From assembly GCA_030041005.1 (NCBI GenBank), contig JASHOR010000092.1, positions 1 to 32,505 of the forward strand: a stretch of 32,505 nt of DNA, read 5' to 3'. The notes under the pieces were generated by a model. It was not told where the DNA came from. It did not search any database and was given only the letters and a program-made list of their open reading frames with translations. This DNA is from Xanthobacteraceae bacterium. GTDB taxonomy: Bacteria > Pseudomonadota > Alphaproteobacteria > Rhizobiales > Xanthobacteraceae. Position 1 is the stretch's first letter, and every line of letters begins with the position of its first letter. This document shows positions 15,343-24,739 of the stretch, in pieces. Both the position numbers and the translations under genes were made by a program.

Positions 15343-16605
15343 ATGTATCGCAAGCAGGAATGGGACGGCGGCTCGGTTCCGCTCGAAGGCACTCCCGCAG
15401 CCGAACAGGCAAAGCCCGAGGCAATGGCTCACGAGGTCGGCCTAGCTACGGGCGAGGCGCCTATCCCCTCTGTGACCAGGCTCGACCCTGTTCAATTCGT
15501 GGCGAGAGCATCAGGCCGCAACCGGCCGCAGCGGCTGACCACCCGCAAGCTTGCGCTCGGCGCGGCGTTGGTGCTCGCCGTCAGCGCTGCCGGGTGGTTC
15601 GGCTACCATTGGTGGACCGTCGGACGGTTCATGGTTTCCACCGACGACGCCTATGTGGAGGCTCACAACACCACGCTTGCAGCGAAAGTGCCCGGCTATG
15701 TGGCCGAGGTGCTGGTGACTGACAACGCCCGCGTGCATGCCGGCGACGTGATCGCCACGATCGACGACGGCGACTATCGCCTCGCCGCCGATTCGGCGCG
15801 CGAGACGGTCGCTACCCAACAGGCGACGATCGCCCGGATTGGACATCAGATCGACGCTCAGAAGGCGGCCGTCAGCCAGGCCAAGGCGCAACTTGTTTCG
15901 GCACAGGCCGCCGCCAAGCGCTGGGACCTGGAATTGGCGCGGCAGAATTTTCTGGCAACCAAGGATTTCAGCAGCCGCCAGACCCTGGAACAGACGCAGG
16001 CCAGTCGCGATCAGGCCGCCGCCGCCGTGCAATCGGCCCAGGCCACAGTCGAATCCGCGACCGCAACCGTCGCCGTGCTCGAGGGTCAGCAACAGGAAGC
16101 GATCGGCACCCTCGCCGAACTGAAGACTGCGCTCGCCAAGGCGGAGCGCGACCTGTCGTTCACGGTAATTCGCGCTCCGATCGACGGCGTGATCGGCAAC
16201 CGCGCAGTGCAGGTCGGCGACTATCTGCAACCCGGCCAGAGACTCGCGAGCCTCGTCCCGCTTGCCGACGTTTTCGTCGATGCTAATTTCAAGGAAACGC
16301 AGTTGGCGCAACTGCGGCCGGGCCAAACGGCCACGATCGCGGTCGACGCGCTGCCCGCGCACAATATCCACGGCGCGATCGAGAGCATTTCGCCGGCGTC
16401 CGGCGCCGTATTCTCGCTGCTGCCGCCCGATAACGCGACCGGCAATTTCACAAAGATCGTGCAGCGCCTGCCCGTACGCATCCGCGTACCGCAGGCAGTC
16501 GCCAACGAAGGATTGCTGCGCCCCGGCATGTCCGTCGTGGTGAGCGTCAATACCAAAGAGGCAGCGTCCGCCGACGCCAGTGCTATTCGCGCTGCGTCGC
16601 GCTGA
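15343..16605 (+). CDS. EmrA/HlyD-type membrane fusion protein
   Basis: This is a 420-aa periplasmic adaptor for a tripartite drug-efflux pump. It has a cytoplasmic N-terminus of about 65 residues, one membrane anchor at about 70-90, a biotinyl-lipoyl-like motif (STDDAYVEAHNTTLAAKVPGYVAEV), a long Gln/Ala-rich coiled-coil hairpin (about 155-260) and the second lipoyl half with the IRAPIDGVIGNRAVQVGDYLQPGQ signature, then a beta-barrel region. The start at ATG 15343 follows GGGAGCG. It is first in a two-gene operon with the MFS transporter 20 bp downstream and lies under the TetR operators. No outer-membrane TolC-like gene is in the window, so a shared TolC is likely. Confidence 0.93.
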   Translation: MYRKQEWDGGSVPLEGTPAAEQAKPEAMAHEVGLATGEAPIPSVTRLDPVQFVARASGRNRPQRLTTRKLALGAALVLAVSAAGWFGYHWWTVGRFMVSTDDAYVEAHNTTLAAKVPGYVAEVLVTDNARVHAGDVIATIDDGDYRLAADSARETVATQQATIARIGHQIDAQKAAVSQAKAQLVSAQAAAKRWDLELARQNFLATKDFSSRQTLEQTQASRDQAAAAVQSAQATVESATATVAVLEGQQQEAIGTLAELKTALAKAERDLSFTVIRAPIDGVIGNRAVQVGDYLQPGQRLASLVPLADVFVDANFKETQLAQLRPGQTATIAVDALPAHNIHGAIESISPASGAVFSLLPPDNATGNFTKIVQRLPVRIRVPQAVANEGLLRPGMSVVVSVNTKEAASADASAIRAASR

Positions 16606-16625
16606 ACAACACACCGGGCTTCATC

Positions 16626-18218
16626 GTGTCATCCGCAGCGACCCTGGCAGACGACAATGCGGCAATCCCCGCGCCAGACGACGCCGACCGCATCGATCCG
16701 GCACGCCTGATCGCGTTCCTGGCCATGTGCTTCGGCATGTTCATGGCCTTCCTCGACATCCAAGTGGTGTCGGCGTCGCTCTCGGAAATCCAGGCCGGCC
16801 TTGCCGCCTCCAGCGACGAAATCACCTGGGTCCAGACGTCGTATCTGATGGCCGAGGTGATTGCCATTCCGCTGTCCGGCTTCCTCTCGCGCGCGCTCGG
16901 CACGCGCATCATGTTCGCCACCGCCGCCGCCGGCTTCACTCTCGCCAGCCTGATGTGCGGATTCACCTCGTCCATGAACGAGATGATTGTCTGGCGCGCC
17001 GTGCAGGGCTTCATCGGCGGCGGCATGGTGCCGACGGTGTTCGCGTCCGCCTACATCATCTTTCCGCGCTCGCGCATGCCGGTGGTGGTGCCGTTGATCG
17101 GACTGGTTGCGACGCTGGCGCCGACCATCGGCCCGACCGTCGGCGGCTACCTGACCGACGCACTGTCCTGGCACTGGCTGTTCTTCATCAATGTGATTCC
17201 CGGCATCGTCGTCACGATTGCGGCGCTGACATTGATCGACTTCGACCGACCGGATTTTTCGTTGTTCGAGACGTTCGACTGGATCGGGCTGACATTCATG
17301 GCGCTGTTCCTTGGCGCACTCGAATATGTGCTCGAAGACGGGCCGCGCTACGACTGGTTTGATGATTCCACCATTGCGCTCATGACGGTCGTGTCGGCCT
17401 GTTCCGCCGTCATCTTCCTCGTTCGCATGCTCACGGCGCGCAATCCGATTGTCGATCTGGGGACCTTTCTCGACCGCAACTTCGCTCTCGGCAGCGTCTT
17501 TTCGTTCGTGCTTGGCATCGGTCTTTACGGCCTCACCTATCTTTATCCTCTGTATCTCGGCGAGGTCCGCGGCTACGACGCCTTAATGATCGGCAAGACC
17601 ATGTTCGTCTCCGGCGTCGTCATGTTCCTTACGGCTCCACTCGCCGGCCGGCTGATGGAACGAACCGATCCGCGCCTCATGCTGACGGCGGGCTTCCTGA
17701 TCCTGGGCCTGAGCAATTGGGAACTCGGCTATCTGACGGCCGATTGGGACTTCTGGCAGCTATTCGTACCGCAGATTCTGCGCGGTTTTGGGACGATGCT
17801 CGCGATCGTGCCGATCACCAACGTGGCGCTCGGCACGTTGCCGCCCGAGCGGCTGAAAAATGCCTCGGGGTTGTTCAATCTGACACGCAATCTCGGCGGC
17901 GCCGTCGGGCTCGCGGCGCTCAACACCGTGCTCGACAATCGCATGGACCTTCACTTCGCTCGCCTGCATGACGCCGTTACCTGGTCGCGCCAACCGGTCG
18001 TGGAGACGTTGCAGAATCTCGCCGCGCGGCTGTCGGGCTCGGACGCGCAGACCATGGCGCTCAAGCAGTTGTTTCTTTTGGTGCACCAGCAAGGGGTCGT
18101 GATGGCCTTCGCCGACGTGTTCCTGCTGCTTTGCCTGCTTTATGCAGCGTTCGCCGGATTTACGCTGCTGATGCGCCGGCCAGAGCCCGCGACCGCGCAG
18201 GCGTCCGCCGGGCATTGA
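16626..18218 (+). CDS. EmrB/QacA-type (DHA2) MFS drug transporter
   Basis: This is a 530-aa, 14-helix DHA2-family proton antiporter. It has the helix-1 motif FLAMCFGMFMAFLDIQVVSASL, motif A in FLSRALGTRIMFATAAAGF, the RAVQGFIGGGMVPTVF helix and the antiporter motif C region in LVATLAPTIGPTVGGYL. The proposed start is GTG 16626, 20 bp after the adaptor gene, with no strong ribosome binding site; translational coupling is likely. With the preceding adaptor it forms an EmrAB-like pump for hydrophobic toxic compounds, under the TetR repressor. The substrate is unknown. Given the aromatic catabolism genes in the window, aromatic acids or uncouplers would be possible ligands, but this is a guess. 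Confidence 0.94.
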   Translation: MSSAATLADDNAAIPAPDDADRIDPARLIAFLAMCFGMFMAFLDIQVVSASLSEIQAGLAASSDEITWVQTSYLMAEVIAIPLSGFLSRALGTRIMFATAAAGFTLASLMCGFTSSMNEMIVWRAVQGFIGGGMVPTVFASAYIIFPRSRMPVVVPLIGLVATLAPTIGPTVGGYLTDALSWHWLFFINVIPGIVVTIAALTLIDFDRPDFSLFETFDWIGLTFMALFLGALEYVLEDGPRYDWFDDSTIALMTVVSACSAVIFLVRMLTARNPIVDLGTFLDRNFALGSVFSFVLGIGLYGLTYLYPLYLGEVRGYDALMIGKTMFVSGVVMFLTAPLAGRLMERTDPRLMLTAGFLILGLSNWELGYLTADWDFWQLFVPQILRGFGTMLAIVPITNVALGTLPPERLKNASGLFNLTRNLGGAVGLAALNTVLDNRMDLHFARLHDAVTWSRQPVVETLQNLAARLSGSDAQTMALKQLFLLVHQQGVVMAFADVFLLLCLLYAAFAGFTLLMRRPEPATAQASAGH

Positions 18219-18225
18219 GCCGCCG

Positions 18226-18246
18226 AAAGACCGGGCCGGGCTTTTT
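18226..18246 (+). terminator. Probable intrinsic terminator after the efflux operon
   Basis: AAAGACC (18226-18232) can pair with GGGCTTT (18238-18244) around a GGGCC loop, with one mismatch, and runs into a CTTTTTC tract. It lies 8 bp after the transporter stop. Confidence 0.55.
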
Positions 18247-18454
18247 CTTGCGGGTCGTGATAAGCTTGAAAGTAGAGCTGCCGGCAGAATGTGCCGACCT
18301 TCCGCAAACTTAAAGGCAGCGAATGTGCCCTCGGCGGGCAGCATACACATCAAGACCATCGTTCTGACAGCGAACGCCGAGCCAGTAGCGACGTGCGTGC
18401 GCGTGGCACGCTCAGGCGCGTTGCGACACGATGGATGCCAAGCGGAGACGTGTG

Positions 18455-18568
18455 ATGCTGATCGATGCCATACTATGGCTCATCCTGATCGCGATAATCG
18501 TTCTCGTGCCGGTCGGTTGCATCATGACCCGATCGGGATCAAAGGGCACACCGCCGTCGGCGCATTAG
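18455..18568 (+). CDS. 37-aa single-helix membrane peptide
   Basis: This is a very short open frame starting at ATG 18455 with GGAG at 18444-18447, spaced seven bases away. The product is a four-residue start, one hydrophobic helix of about 20 residues (AILWLILIAIIVLVPVGCIM, at residues 5-24) and a polar Ser/Lys/Pro tail. Start, ribosome binding site and helix together favour a real gene, though no family is recognised. It lies alone in a 600-bp spacer after the efflux operon. It could equally be a chance hydrophobic frame. Confidence 0.5.
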   Translation: MLIDAILWLILIAIIVLVPVGCIMTRSGSKGTPPSAH

Positions 18569-18747
18569 CACGTCGTCGCTGCGCCTTCCTCGAAGAGAAC
18601 GCGCAGATCCAGCTTCAAGCCGAGATTGCGGGCGGCGCGATCCCGCTCACCGAACAGGAGGCAACCGATTGCGCTGCCGGCACCTTCAATCCGCGCCTGT
18701 TCGCTCTGCCGTGGACGTTCTACGAACGCAAGGTATGGCCGTCCTGA
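18569..18747 (+). pseudogene. Coding-like fragment without a start
   Basis: From about 18580 to the TGA ending at 18747 one plus-strand frame has strongly coding-like codon choice and a protein-like translation of about 55 residues (ending with FNPRLFALPWTFYERKVWP and a final Ser). No usable start codon with a ribosome binding site precedes it; upstream the frame runs antiregister through the 37-aa gene. It may be the tail of a decayed gene or have an unrecognised start. I do not recognise the family. The remaining spacer, 18219-18454 and 18748-18835, shows only the terminator at 18226. Confidence 0.3.
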
Positions 18748-18835
18748 CGGCCTGCGGCACGGCACAGCAGGGTTTGCCACGGTTGGTACGCGCCAGGCCC
18801 CACGCTTCGCCGGACACGACGCGGATCGACTGCGC

Positions 18836-21800
18836 TTAAGTCGCGCCTTCAGGCTTGCCGTAGCCGCCCGCCGTCGGCGTCTGGATGATAATCGCTTCGC
18901 CGGCATCGATAATAGTGGCATCGCAGCCTTTGAGCCTTTCCACGCTGCCGTCGTTACGGCGCACGGAGTTCTGCCCGATCTGTCCATCCTCGCCGCCGGC
19001 AAGCCCAAACGGCGGTACCCGGCGATGGCCTGACAGAATTGTGCATTCCATCTTTTCCAGAAAGCGGATCGTGCGGATGATGCCGTCGCCTGCGTTCCAT
19101 TTGCCGCGCCCGCCTGAGCCTTTTCGGATGTGGAAATCCTCCAGCAGCACCGGATAGCGGAATTCGAGAATCTCCGGATCGGTGAGCCGCGTATTGGTCA
19201 TGTGCGTATGTACGGCATCGGTGCCGGGGAAGCCGAGGCCGGCCGGCGATCCGGAACAGATCGTCTCGTAATACTGATGGCGCGCGTTGCCGAAATTCAA
19301 ATTGTTCATGGTGCCCTGCGCCCCCGCCATGGCGCCAAGGGCGCCGAACAGACAATTGGTCACCTCCTGCGAGGTCTCGACATTGCCGGCGACCACGGCG
19401 GCAGGAAATTCCGGCGACAGCATGGATTCCTTCGGCACGACGATGCGGATCGGCCGCAGGCAACCAGCATTGATCGGGATGTCGTCGTCGACCATGACAC
19501 GGAACACGTAGAGCACGGCGGCGCGCGTGACCGGCTCGGGCGCGTTGAAGTTGGTCATTTGCTGCGGGCTGGTGCCGGTGAAGTCGACGGTGGCTTCGCG
19601 ACTCTTCCTGTCCACCGCGATACGCACCTTGATCCGTGCGCCCTGGTCGGTCTCCACTGCGAATGCACTGTCATGCAGCCGGTCGACCACGCGGCGCACG
19701 CTCTCGGCTGCATTGTCCTGCACGTGCCGCATGTAGGCGCGCACGACCGGCAGCGTGAAATGGGCCACCATTTTGCGCAGTTCGCGCACGCCCTTTTCGT
19801 TGGCAGCGATCTGCGCCTTGATGTCGTTGACGTTCTGCAGTGGATTGCGCGCCGGATATTTGGCGCCGGTCAACAGCGCGCGAAGCTCCTTCTCGCGAAA
19901 GCGGCCGCGGTCCACGAGCTTGAAATTGTCGATGTAGACGCCTTCCTGCTCGATATTGGTCGCGTTCGGCGTCATCGAGCCGGGGGACATGCCGCCGACA
20001 TCGGCATGATGGCCGCGCGAGGCGACCCAGAAGAGGATTGTCTTGCCGTCAAACACGGGCGTGCAGACGGTGATGTCCGGCAAGTGCGTGCCGCCGTTGT
20101 ACGGCGCGTTGATCGCGTAGACGTCGCCCGGGCGAATTTTCCCCTCGTTTTCGCGCACGATGGTCTCGACGGCGCGGTCCATGGAACCGAGGTGCACCGG
20201 AATGTGCGGCGCATTGGCGACCAGCGAGCCGCTGCCGTCGAACACGGCGCACGAGAAATCGAGCCGCTCCTTGATGTTGACCGAGTAGGCGGTGTTCTGC
20301 AGCGCAACACCCATCTGCTCGGCAAGCGACATGAACAGGTTGTTGAAGACTTCAAGCATCACCGGATCGGCATGGGTGCCGATGGCGCGCGCGCGCTTGA
20401 GCTTCTCGACCCGCCGCAGCACCAGGTGATTCTTTTGCGTCAATTCCGCCAGCCAGCCGGGCTCGACCACGACCGTCTGGTGCCGCTCAACGACAATGGC
20501 GGGGCCTTTGACCTTATGCCCCGGCGCCAATGTATCGCGCGTATAGACCACGGCGCGCTGCCACTTGCCGCCGGAGAAAAACCGCAGGCGCCGTGCCGGA
20601 GCCGGCAGTGGCCTCCGCCTGATCGCGCTTGCCTTTTCCCGGAACCTGGCGCCGCCGCCCACGGCCTCTACCGAAATCGCCTCGATAACCAGCTCTTTGC
20701 TCCGATCGACAAAGCCGAACTGCGCCTTGTGGGCGCGCTCGAAGGCGACCTTCATTGTGCCGAGAGATGCCAGTGCTGCTTGCACAGCCTGTCCACTCCC
20801 CCCTTGAAGGGAAGAGTTAGGACGGCGGGCCTTCACTGACCGGCGCGCAGGGTTGCCCCCCTTCCGGCGCGCTTCGCCCGTCGACGTTTTCCTCAGGAGG
20901 AGAGGTGACATTTTGGTGCTGCCGGCCTCGACGATCAGCGGCGTATCAGTTCCCGCGTAGCGAATGTGGGCCCGCACGTGCAACCTGATCTGGTCGGCGG
21001 CGACGCCCTGATCCGCGACCTCGGCAATTGCGGCACCGGCGAGCTTGACCGCCACCTCCTGCAGCCTCACTCGCGCGTTCTCCCCGAATCTTTCCTCGAT
21101 CGCCTGCTGACGGACGCTGCGGATATCGGCGAGCCCCATGCCGTAAGCGGAAAGAAGCGACGACATCGGATGGATCAGCACCCTCTCCATGCCGAGCGCG
21201 TCGGCGACGAGACAGGCGTGCTGGCCGCCGGCACCGCCGAAGCAGTTGAGTGCGTAGCGCGTCACGTCATAACCGCGCTGCACCGATATCTTCTTGATCG
21301 CATTCGCCATGTTCTCGACTGCGATCTTGATGAAGCCATCGGCAACCTGTTCCGCACTGCGGCCGTCACCGATCTGTTTCGCCAGCGCCGCAAAGGCGGC
21401 ACTCACCGCCTCGCCGTCGAGTGGAAGATTTTGTCCCGATCCGAAAATCTTCGGGAAAAAATCAGGAATGAGCTTGCCGACCATGACGTTGGCATCAGTC
21501 ACGGCGAGCGGCCCGCCACGGCGATAGCATTTGGGCCCAGGATTGGCGCCGGCGGAGTCGGGACCGACGCGGAAGCGCGCGCCGTCGAAGTGCAGGATCG
21601 AGCCGCCGCCCGCCGCCACTGAATGAATGAGCATCATCGGCGCGCGCATGCGCACGCCGGCGACTTCGGTCTCGAACGCACGTTCATATTCGCCGGCGTA
21701 GTGCGAGACGTCCGTCGAGGTGCCGCCCATGTCGAAGCCGATCAGCCGGGAAAAACCCGCCGCCCGGCCGGTCTCAGCCATGCCGACGACCCCACCAGCC

Positions 21801-22651
21801 GGCCCGGACAAAATCGCATCCTTGCCCCGAAACAATTCCGCCGCCGTCAGACCGCCCGATGACATCATGAACATGAGGCGACTTCGGTCGGCTCGATCGC
21901 CGGCAGTTGGAGACAATTCCTCGGCGCTTCGCGAATTCAAATCGCCCGCTACCTGCTCAACGTAGCGGCGCAGGATCGGCGACAGATAGGAGTCCACGAC
22001 CGTGGTGTCGCCGCGGCCGACCAGCTTGATGAGCGGCGACACCTCATGGCTTGCCGAGACCTGCGCGAAGCCAAGCTCGCGCGCCAACGCGGCTACACGC
22101 CTTTCGTGATCGCCGTGCCGGTAGGCATGCATGAACACCACGGCGACCGCGCGGATACCGTCCGACTTGGCGCGTTCAAGCTCGCCGCGCACGGCGGCAA
22201 TATCCAATTCGCGCTCCACGGTGCCGTCGGCGCGAACGCGCTCGTCGACCTCGACAACGCGCTCGTAGAGCATGTCGGGCTTGATAATGTGCTTGGCAAA
22301 AATCTTCGGCCGCGCCTGGTAGCCGATGCGCAATGCGTCGGCAAAACCCTTGGTGATGAGCAGAAGCGTGCGCTCGCCCTTGCGCTCAAGAAGCGCATTG
22401 GTGGCTACAGTGGTGCCCATTTTGACCGCGTCGATGAGGGCGCCCGGGATGGGGGCGCCGGGGGCAACACCCAGCAGGTGGCGAATGCCCGCGACCGCAG
22501 CGTCGGGATAGGCCTCGGGGTTTTCAGACAGAAGCTTGTGGGTCACGAGCGCGCCGTCCGGCCGACGGCCGATCACGTCGGTAAAGGTGCCGCCGCGATC
22601 GATCCAGAATTCCCAGGCGCCGCCTGAAGTGTCGCTATGCGTGCCGGACAT
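18836..22651 (-). CDS. Fused HyuA-HyuB hydantoinase / 5-oxoprolinase
   Basis: This 1271-aa protein joins hydantoinase A (about 10-720) and hydantoinase B (about 745-1265), the arrangement of eukaryotic-type ATP-dependent 5-oxoprolinase; some bacterial homologues act on N-methylhydantoin. HyuA shows the [14 protein letters not shown] phosphate loop, [12 protein letters not shown] and [11 protein letters not shown]. HyuB shows [26 protein letters not shown], an HIPVHLGSM motif and the late [13 protein letters not shown] segment. It starts at ATG 22651, divergent from the cysteine hydrolase with 76 bp between. About 43 residues near 578-622 look foreign: they are Arg/Lys-rich, unrelated to the fold, and encoded by a GC-rich palindrome-like stretch. 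The open frame is otherwise intact, so the protein may still be active. Confidence 0.92.
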   Translation of the reverse strand: MSGTHSDTSGGAWEFWIDRGGTFTDVIGRRPDGALVTHKLLSENPEAYPDAAVAGIRHLLGVAPGAPIPGALIDAVKMGTTVATNALLERKGERTLLLITKGFADALRIGYQARPKIFAKHIIKPDMLYERVVEVDERVRADGTVERELDIAAVRGELERAKSDGIRAVAVVFMHAYRHGDHERRVAALARELGFAQVSASHEVSPLIKLVGRGDTTVVDSYLSPILRRYVEQVAGDLNSRSAEELSPTAGDRADRSRLMFMMSSGGLTAAELFRGKDAILSGPAGGVVGMAETGRAAGFSRLIGFDMGGTSTDVSHYAGEYERAFETEVAGVRMRAPMMLIHSVAAGGGSILHFDGARFRVGPDSAGANPGPKCYRRGGPLAVTDANVMVGKLIPDFFPKIFGSGQNLPLDGEAVSAAFAALAKQIGDGRSAEQVADGFIKIAVENMANAIKKISVQRGYDVTRYALNCFGGAGGQHACLVADALGMERVLIHPMSSLLSAYGMGLADIRSVRQQAIEERFGENARVRLQEVAVKLAGAAIAEVADQGVAADQIRLHVRAHIRYAGTDTPLIVEAGSTKMSPLLLRKTSTGEARRKGGNPARRSVKARRPNSSLQGGSGQAVQAALASLGTMKVAFERAHKAQFGFVDRSKELVIEAISVEAVGGGARFREKASAIRRRPLPAPARRLRFFSGGKWQRAVVYTRDTLAPGHKVKGPAIVVERHQTVVVEPGWLAELTQKNHLVLRRVEKLKRARAIGTHADPVMLEVFNNLFMSLAEQMGVALQNTAYSVNIKERLDFSCAVFDGSGSLVANAPHIPVHLGSMDRAVETIVRENEGKIRPGDVYAINAPYNGGTHLPDITVCTPVFDGKTILFWVASRGHHADVGGMSPGSMTPNATNIEQEGVYIDNFKLVDRGRFREKELRALLTGAKYPARNPLQNVNDIKAQIAANEKGVRELRKMVAHFTLPVVRAYMRHVQDNAAESVRRVVDRLHDSAFAVETDQGARIKVRIAVDRKSREATVDFTGTSPQQMTNFNAPEPVTRAAVLYVFRVMVDDDIPINAGCLRPIRIVVPKESMLSPEFPAAVVAGNVETSQEVTNCLFGALGAMAGAQGTMNNLNFGNARHQYYETICSGSPAGLGFPGTDAVHTHMTNTRLTDPEILEFRYPVLLEDFHIRKGSGGRGKWNAGDGIIRTIRFLEKMECTILSGHRRVPPFGLAGGEDGQIGQNSVRRNDGSVERLKGCDATIIDAGEAIIIQTPTAGGYGKPEGAT
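20787..20917. repeat. Palindromic-element-like insert inside the hyuAB gene
   Basis: On the coding strand the stretch opens with TGTCACCTCTCCTCC and closes with GGGGGGAGTGGACA, imperfect inverted termini, and contains repeated GCGCGCCGG motifs. This composition matches the repeats in the pnt spacers rather than the surrounding gene. It keeps the reading frame and separates the conserved [11 protein letters not shown] from the downstream [15 protein letters not shown], which are normally close in this family. Confidence 0.6.
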
Positions 22652-22727
22652 GCGCTCGATTCCGCTTAACTTCTATGCCAAACTGGTTCCTATCACCCCG
22701 GCAAGACGAGTAGTTGAGGATCCAGGG

Positions 22728-23429
22728 ATGCACAAGATCGCGATTTCCAAAGCCACCGTGGACCGCCTGCAGATGCGCCTGGGTAAGCTGCATCCGTTCG
22801 ACGCCATCGATCCGCGGCGAACCGGCCTGATTGTAGTCGACATGCAGAACTACTTCGTCAAGCAGGGTCATCAGAGCGAAATTCCGGCCGCGCGCGAGAT
22901 CGTGCCGAACATCAATCGGCTGGCCGCCGAGTTGCGGCGACGCGGCGGTCACGTCGTGTGGGTGCGCAACGGCACCGATGACACGCGCCGGAGCTGGTCG
23001 AACTACCATGATTTTCTGCAAAGCCCGGATCGGGCCGAGCGCCGCTTGAAATCGATGGAAATCGGGGCGGACGGCTATGAGTTCTGGCACTTGAACGACA
23101 TCCGTCCGGAGGATGCGCAGATCACCAAGAAGCGCTACAGCGCCTTCATTCAAGGCTCATCCGACATCGAGCGTCATCTGCGCAACCGCGGCATCGACAC
23201 GTTGCTGATCGCCGGCACCGCGACCAATGTCTGCTGCGAAAGCACCGCGCGCGACGCGATGATGCTCAATTTCAAGGTCATCATGGTTGCCGACGGCCTC
23301 GCCACCCATACCGACGAGGAGCACAACGCCACGCTGTCGAGCTTCTATGGCCAGTTCGGCGACGTGCAGACGGTCGACGAAGCGATGCAATCGCTGGAGC
23401 GCGGGGATAAGAAGCAGGCCGCGGCGTAG
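22728..23429 (+). CDS. Isochorismatase-fold cysteine hydrolase
   Basis: This is a 233-aa cytosolic amidohydrolase of the isochorismatase / nicotinamidase / N-carbamoylsarcosine amidase superfamily. The triad is readable: D38 in VVDMQNYF, K134 in TKKRYSAF, and nucleophile C169 in GTATNVCCEST, with the cis-peptide region just before it. The start at ATG 22728 has GAGGA at 22716-22720. It is divergent from the hydantoinase gene. N-methylhydantoinase is related to 5-oxoprolinases, and N-carbamoylsarcosine amidase belongs to this superfamily, so the pair could run consecutive steps that open a hydantoin-type ring and then release carbamate. That link is inference; biuret, ureido-acid or maleamate substrates are also possible. 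Confidence 0.9.
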   Translation: MHKIAISKATVDRLQMRLGKLHPFDAIDPRRTGLIVVDMQNYFVKQGHQSEIPAAREIVPNINRLAAELRRRGGHVVWVRNGTDDTRRSWSNYHDFLQSPDRAERRLKSMEIGADGYEFWHLNDIRPEDAQITKKRYSAFIQGSSDIERHLRNRGIDTLLIAGTATNVCCESTARDAMMLNFKVIMVADGLATHTDEEHNATLSSFYGQFGDVQTVDEAMQSLERGDKKQAAA

Positions 23430-23507
23430 TTTCAGCCGCCGCGATCCTGCCACAGCTAAGACAACGGGACCGGCTTGGCACCGGCAATCCGGCAGCGGTC
23501 CGAAGCC

Positions 23508-24590
23508 TCAGGACTGCCGATCGGAAAAACCGACAGCGGCTGCGGATAAACGTTCCGGCATGCTGACCGCCTGAGCCTGCGCAAGTCGCTCAAGCTCCGC
23601 CCATAGCTTCTCCGGAATCGGAATCCCACAGTTGCGTCGCTTCGCTTCCGTGCGTGCCGAACGCTCACCGGGCATCGTGACTTCGTCGAAGCCGGATTGG
23701 CGAGGAAGCGACTTGAGGATTGCGACGAGCGCGTCGGCGTCGCCTGCAAAGTCTGCAAGCGGGCGGAAGCTTGCAATGTCGATCGCGAGCATGGCGAGAT
23801 TGGCGACATGGCGCGTGCGGTGCGCCGGGCCGAGCGCGCGTGACTGGATCGGCGCAGCGGCGAGGACGCTGACAAGCATTTCGAACATCAGGCCCAGTCC
23901 CGAGCCCTTCGGACCGCCGAGCGGCAGCAAAATCTCCGCCTTCGACGGATCGGTGGTCGGCTCGCCATCCGCGGTAAGCACGGTACCGGCAGGCAGCGGC
24001 TGCCCGGTCGCACGCGCCTGCAATATCTTGCCGTTCGAGATCGTGCTCGTCGCCATGTCGAGCACGATCAGTCCACCTTTGCCGCCAGGCACCGCGATCG
24101 CGATCGGGCTCGTTGCCATGCTGGCGACGCGGGTCCCGTGATAGGCCATCAACGCCGGGCCGCAGGCCATAATCAACGCGGCGCAGTTCTGTTGCGCGAT
24201 CCATTGCGCGTAGCGGCCGATGGCGCCGGTGTGGGTCGTTTCGCGCACGATCCCGTAACAAATCCCGACGGCTCTGGACCGCTCGACGGCAAGCGCCGCA
24301 GCGCGCATGCACGCCACCGGCCCAAAACCATGGCCGCTGTCGAGCACGAACGTGGCTGTCCGATCATGAACGAGGCGCGGCGCCGCCTGCAAATCGATGT
24401 CACCGCTCTTGATAAGACGGACGTAGCGCGGCAACCGCGAGACGCCATGGCCGTCACCGCCGCGCAGATTGGCCCAGACCAGGCCGTCGGCGACGGTGGC
24501 GGCGGCGTCGCCGCGCGCGCCCAACGCCGCGAGCACGTCGCGGATGAAGCGGTGCAGCTCCTCGTGGCCCACCAGGATGTTTGCGTTCAC
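23508..24590 (-). CDS. Malate/L-lactate/ureidoglycolate-type dehydrogenase (Ldh2 family)
   Basis: This is a 360-aa NAD(P)-dependent 2-hydroxyacid dehydrogenase of the MDH2/LDH2 family, which includes malate, L-sulfolactate, ureidoglycolate and delta-1-piperideine-2-carboxylate reductases. Family landmarks are the N-terminal ANLRGGDGHGVSRLPRYVRLIKSGDI segment with its catalytic-region His, DSGHGFGPVACMRAA, RETTHTGAIGRYA, and the PLGGPKGSGLGLMFEML motif near 228-244. The GTG at 24590 is chosen because GGAGA lies seven bases upstream. It converges on the cysteine hydrolase. Its place next to cyclic-amide genes would suit a 2-oxo or 2-hydroxyacid step, but the substrate is not determined. Confidence 0.9.
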   Translation of the reverse strand: MNANILVGHEELHRFIRDVLAALGARGDAAATVADGLVWANLRGGDGHGVSRLPRYVRLIKSGDIDLQAAPRLVHDRTATFVLDSGHGFGPVACMRAAALAVERSRAVGICYGIVRETTHTGAIGRYAQWIAQQNCAALIMACGPALMAYHGTRVASMATSPIAIAVPGGKGGLIVLDMATSTISNGKILQARATGQPLPAGTVLTADGEPTTDPSKAEILLPLGGPKGSGLGLMFEMLVSVLAAAPIQSRALGPAHRTRHVANLAMLAIDIASFRPLADFAGDADALVAILKSLPRQSGFDEVTMPGERSARTEAKRRNCGIPIPEKLWAELERLAQAQAVSMPERLSAAAVGFSDRQS

Positions 24591-24739
24591 TCGTCGTCTC
24601 CGATCATCTCAGGTCCGCTGCTGGACGCACTGCCTGCGCGACGCAGCACAGCCACGCCCCACGGCCTCGGATTGTTGCCGTTGTCAGGCGTGTGTGCGCC
24701 ACGTCATCTTGCGTCGAATCCCGGCAAGCAAGGCCGGTT

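Noticed and set aside
19130-20839. 569-aa open frame on the plus strand
   Set aside because: Antisense to the HyuAB gene, which has conserved motifs along its full length.
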